Position numbers and translations under genes: made by a program. Below are positions 62,271 to 64,000 of a stretch of 64,000 nt of DNA, in pieces. A model generated the notes under the pieces. It did not search any database, had not been told where the DNA came from, and saw only the letters and a program-made list of their open reading frames with translations. Location of the stretch: positions 17,913,237 through 17,977,236 of the forward strand of contig JARWKL010000009.1 in the NCBI GenBank assembly GCA_029961685.1, given 5' to 3'. Source of the stretch: Aristolochia californica. Its lineage: Eukaryota > Streptophyta > Magnoliopsida > Piperales > Aristolochiaceae. Positions within the stretch are counted from its first letter, which is position 1. The number at the start of each line of letters is the position of its first letter.

Positions 62271-62944
62271 CCCACCGCACGTTCACTTGATAATTTAATG
62301 AGCAACTTTTTATTCTCTTTAAACGGTTTGGATCCATAGGTCATTTGCATCTTTAACATGTTTCAAGCATGCATATCCATTTTTTAAAACATGTGTAGAA
62401 ATATCTCTTTCTTATCAAATTCCAAGCTATTGGGGAGTTTGTGCTAGTGGAATTTCCCAAACTTGGATGACAAAAGTTTTGTGTTCATTTGTGGTGTGTG
62501 AATAAATTTTCTTTACTTATGTATGTTATTTCTTTAAATTTTCTGCATACACAATGTCTAAAATTTCATTTCGTAGTCATCTATTCTCTTTTTTGTCTAC
62601 GAGATGAAGGAAAAAGTGAAAAATCAAGTTTCGATTTAAGAAAAATGTACATATCTAAAATGGAAATGCACAATGCACAAATATGGAGGGAGATATTTCC
62701 AAAATGTTTCTGTAATTTTTAGGGATTTAAACCTCTTTTTAGTCTTTGTATATCAGGTTTTGCAATCATTGAGAAAAGGGGAGGCGAGGGAATTTTAACT
62801 GAGTGTTGAATCCCAACCAAAAAGTCATTTGTTAAAAAAATATGGCCCGTTACGCATGATAAATCAGTTTACAACCATCACTGATCGTTAGGTCAGCTTT
62901 TTCTAAATGGGCAAAGTAATGGCTTGTTTGACTCGATTAAATAT
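62271..62944 (+). repeat. Chimeric monomer (B front, A back)
   Basis: The front half has a GATAATTT start and GGGGAGTTTGTGCTAG, the mark of type B. The rest has TTCTGCATACAC, TCTAAAATTTCATTTCG with one T fewer than usual, and GGAGGGAGATATTTCC, the marks of type A (compare 45,250 and 57,825). The switch lies between about 62,460 and 62,545. The next monomers, at 62945 and 63619, are B-like and C-like, so it occupies the A position. Confidence 0.65.
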
Positions 62945-64000
62945 CCCACCGCACGTTCACTTGATAATTTAATGAGCAACTTTTTATTCTCTTTAAAAGG
63001 TTTGGATCCATATGTCATTTGCATCTTTAACATGTTTCAAGCATGCATATCCATTTTTTAAAGCATGTGTAGAAATATCTCTTTCTTATCAAATTCCAAG
63101 CTATCGGGGTTGTCGTGCTAGTGGAATTTCCCAAACTTGGATGACAAAACTTTTGTGTTCATTTCTGGTGTGTGAATAAATTTTCTTTACTTACGTTTTT
63201 ATTGCTTAAAATTTTTTCCATACACAAACTCTAAAATTTTCATTTCGTTGTCACCTATTCTCTGTTTTGTCTACGAGGTGAAGGGAAAAGTGAAAACTCA
63301 TGTTTTGATTTAAGGAAAAAGTATACATCTAAAATGGAAACGCCCAATGGAAAATTATGGAGAGAGATATTTCCAAAAAATTTCTGTATTTTTTAGGGAT
63401 TTAAACCTTTTTTTAGTTTTTATATATCTGGTTTTGCATTCGTCGGGAAAAGGGGAGGCGAGGGAATTTTAACTGAGTGTTGAATCCCAACCCAAAAGTC
63501 ATTCCTTACAAAAATATGGCCCGTTACGCATGATAAATCAGTTTACAATCATCAATGATCGTTAGGTCAGCTTTTTGTAAATAGGCAAAATAATGGCTTG
63601 TTTGACTTGGTTAAATATCCCACCACACGTTCACTTGAGAATTATGTAAGCGGTTTGTTATTCTCATTAAAATGTTTGGATCCATAGCTCATTTGCATCT
63701 TTAACATGTTTCAAGCATGCATATCGATTTTTTAAAGCATGTGTAGAAAAATCTCTTTCTTATAATATTCCAATCTATTGGGCTTGTGGAACTAGTGGAT
63801 TTTCCAAAACTTGGATGACAAAACTTTTGTGTTCATTTGTGGTGTGTGAATAAATTTTCCTAACTTACGTTTTTTATTGCTTTAAATTTTTTCCATATAC
63901 AAAGTCTAAAATTTTCATTTCGTTGTCATCTATTCTCTGTTTTATCTACGAGATGCAGGGAAAAGTGAAAACTCATGTTTTGATTTAAGAAAAAAGTATA
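62945..64000 (+). repeat. B-like monomer and partial C-like monomer at window end
   Basis: The 62945 unit has a GATAATTT start and GTCGTGCTAGTGG. The 63619 unit has GAATTATGTAAGCGG, CATAGCTCATTTGC and GTGGATTTTCC, as in type C, and is cut by the window edge after 382 bp. The array evidently continues beyond the window. Confidence 0.8.

Larger units (their letters stand above)
1..64000. repeat. Satellite DNA array, ~673 bp monomer, whole window
   Basis: The motif CCCACCGCACGTTCAC, or a close variant, recurs about every 673 bases from the first base to the last; forward starts lie at 1, 675, 1348, 2022, 2695, 3364, 4037, 4712 and so on. Nearly all full monomers are 669-676 bp. The units are ungapped head to tail, with one reversed block at 46,560-48,617. 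No unique sequence, transposon or gene interrupts the array. Every stretch outside the named sub-features is ordinary monomer sequence with nothing further in it. Such arrays are typical of eukaryotic centromeric, pericentromeric or subtelomeric heterochromatin. I do not recognise the family, and which chromosomal domain it occupies cannot be read from the sequence. Confidence 0.98.

Noticed and set aside
1..64000. TTTAGGG, the plant telomere unit, in most monomers (within TTTTTAGGGATTTAAACC)
   Set aside because: Only one copy per monomer, never in tandem, so it is not telomeric or interstitial telomere repeat.
1..64000. AATAAA in GTGTGAATAAATTTTC as a poly(A) signal, and TATATA as a TATA box
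   Set aside because: These short AT-rich words are expected by chance in this composition and repeat with every monomer. No transcript structure accompanies them.

Overview
The window is a single, uninterrupted satellite DNA array. A unit of about 673 bp repeats from the first base to the last, roughly 95 times. It is AT-rich: about two thirds A+T by eye, not counted. I see no credible protein-coding gene, RNA gene, transposon or CRISPR array. The longest open frames are about 100 codons, and they recur at the repeat spacing because they are shadows of the repeat. Monomer starts are placed here, arbitrarily, at the conserved motif CCCACCGCACGTTCAC. The organism is a eukaryote, since long satellite arrays with higher-order structure are nuclear heterochromatin of the centromeric, pericentromeric or subtelomeric kind. 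A plant is my guess from monomer length and base composition, but I do not recognise the family and cannot name a species.

Region 1 (1-28,890) is a young, homogenised higher-order repeat (HOR). Twelve distinct monomers (M1-M12) form a unit of 8,073 bp. It is present as three full copies (1-8073, 8074-16147, 16148-24220) and a fourth copy that stops in M7. Copies 1 and 3 differ at only a handful of bases, while neighbouring monomers inside one unit differ at many positions. Copy 2 matches them exactly in its last 2.4 kb but carries dozens of small indels between about 8,575 and 13,755. I read that as unpolished or misjoined assembly rather than biology. The last monomer of copy 4 carries a short patch from another monomer type.

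Region 2 (28,890-46,559) contains diverged monomers in the same orientation. Older organisation is still visible: a three-monomer duplication at 35,001-38,915, one copy of which lost about 115 bp, and a dimeric alternation of two monomer types at about 39.6-44.3 kb.

Region 3 (46,560-48,617) holds reversed monomers. The left edge is a nearly spacerless palindrome with arms of at least 237 bp centred at about 46,559. The right edge is an out-of-phase join with 3 bp of microhomology. The reversed monomers match the A-B-C monomer series just to their left but are shifted by one monomer. This suggests a fold-back or template-switch event rather than a simple inversion.

Region 4 (48,618-64,000) returns to the forward orientation. 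It contains a degenerate HOR of four to six monomers (48.6-57.5 kb), second and third copies of the A-B-C series (57.5 kb and 62.3 kb), and at least one chimeric monomer.

There are no genes acting together here. The biology is the evolution of the array: homogenisation, conversion, deletion and fold-back, with a homogenised block beside diverged monomers as seen at the edges of many satellite arrays.
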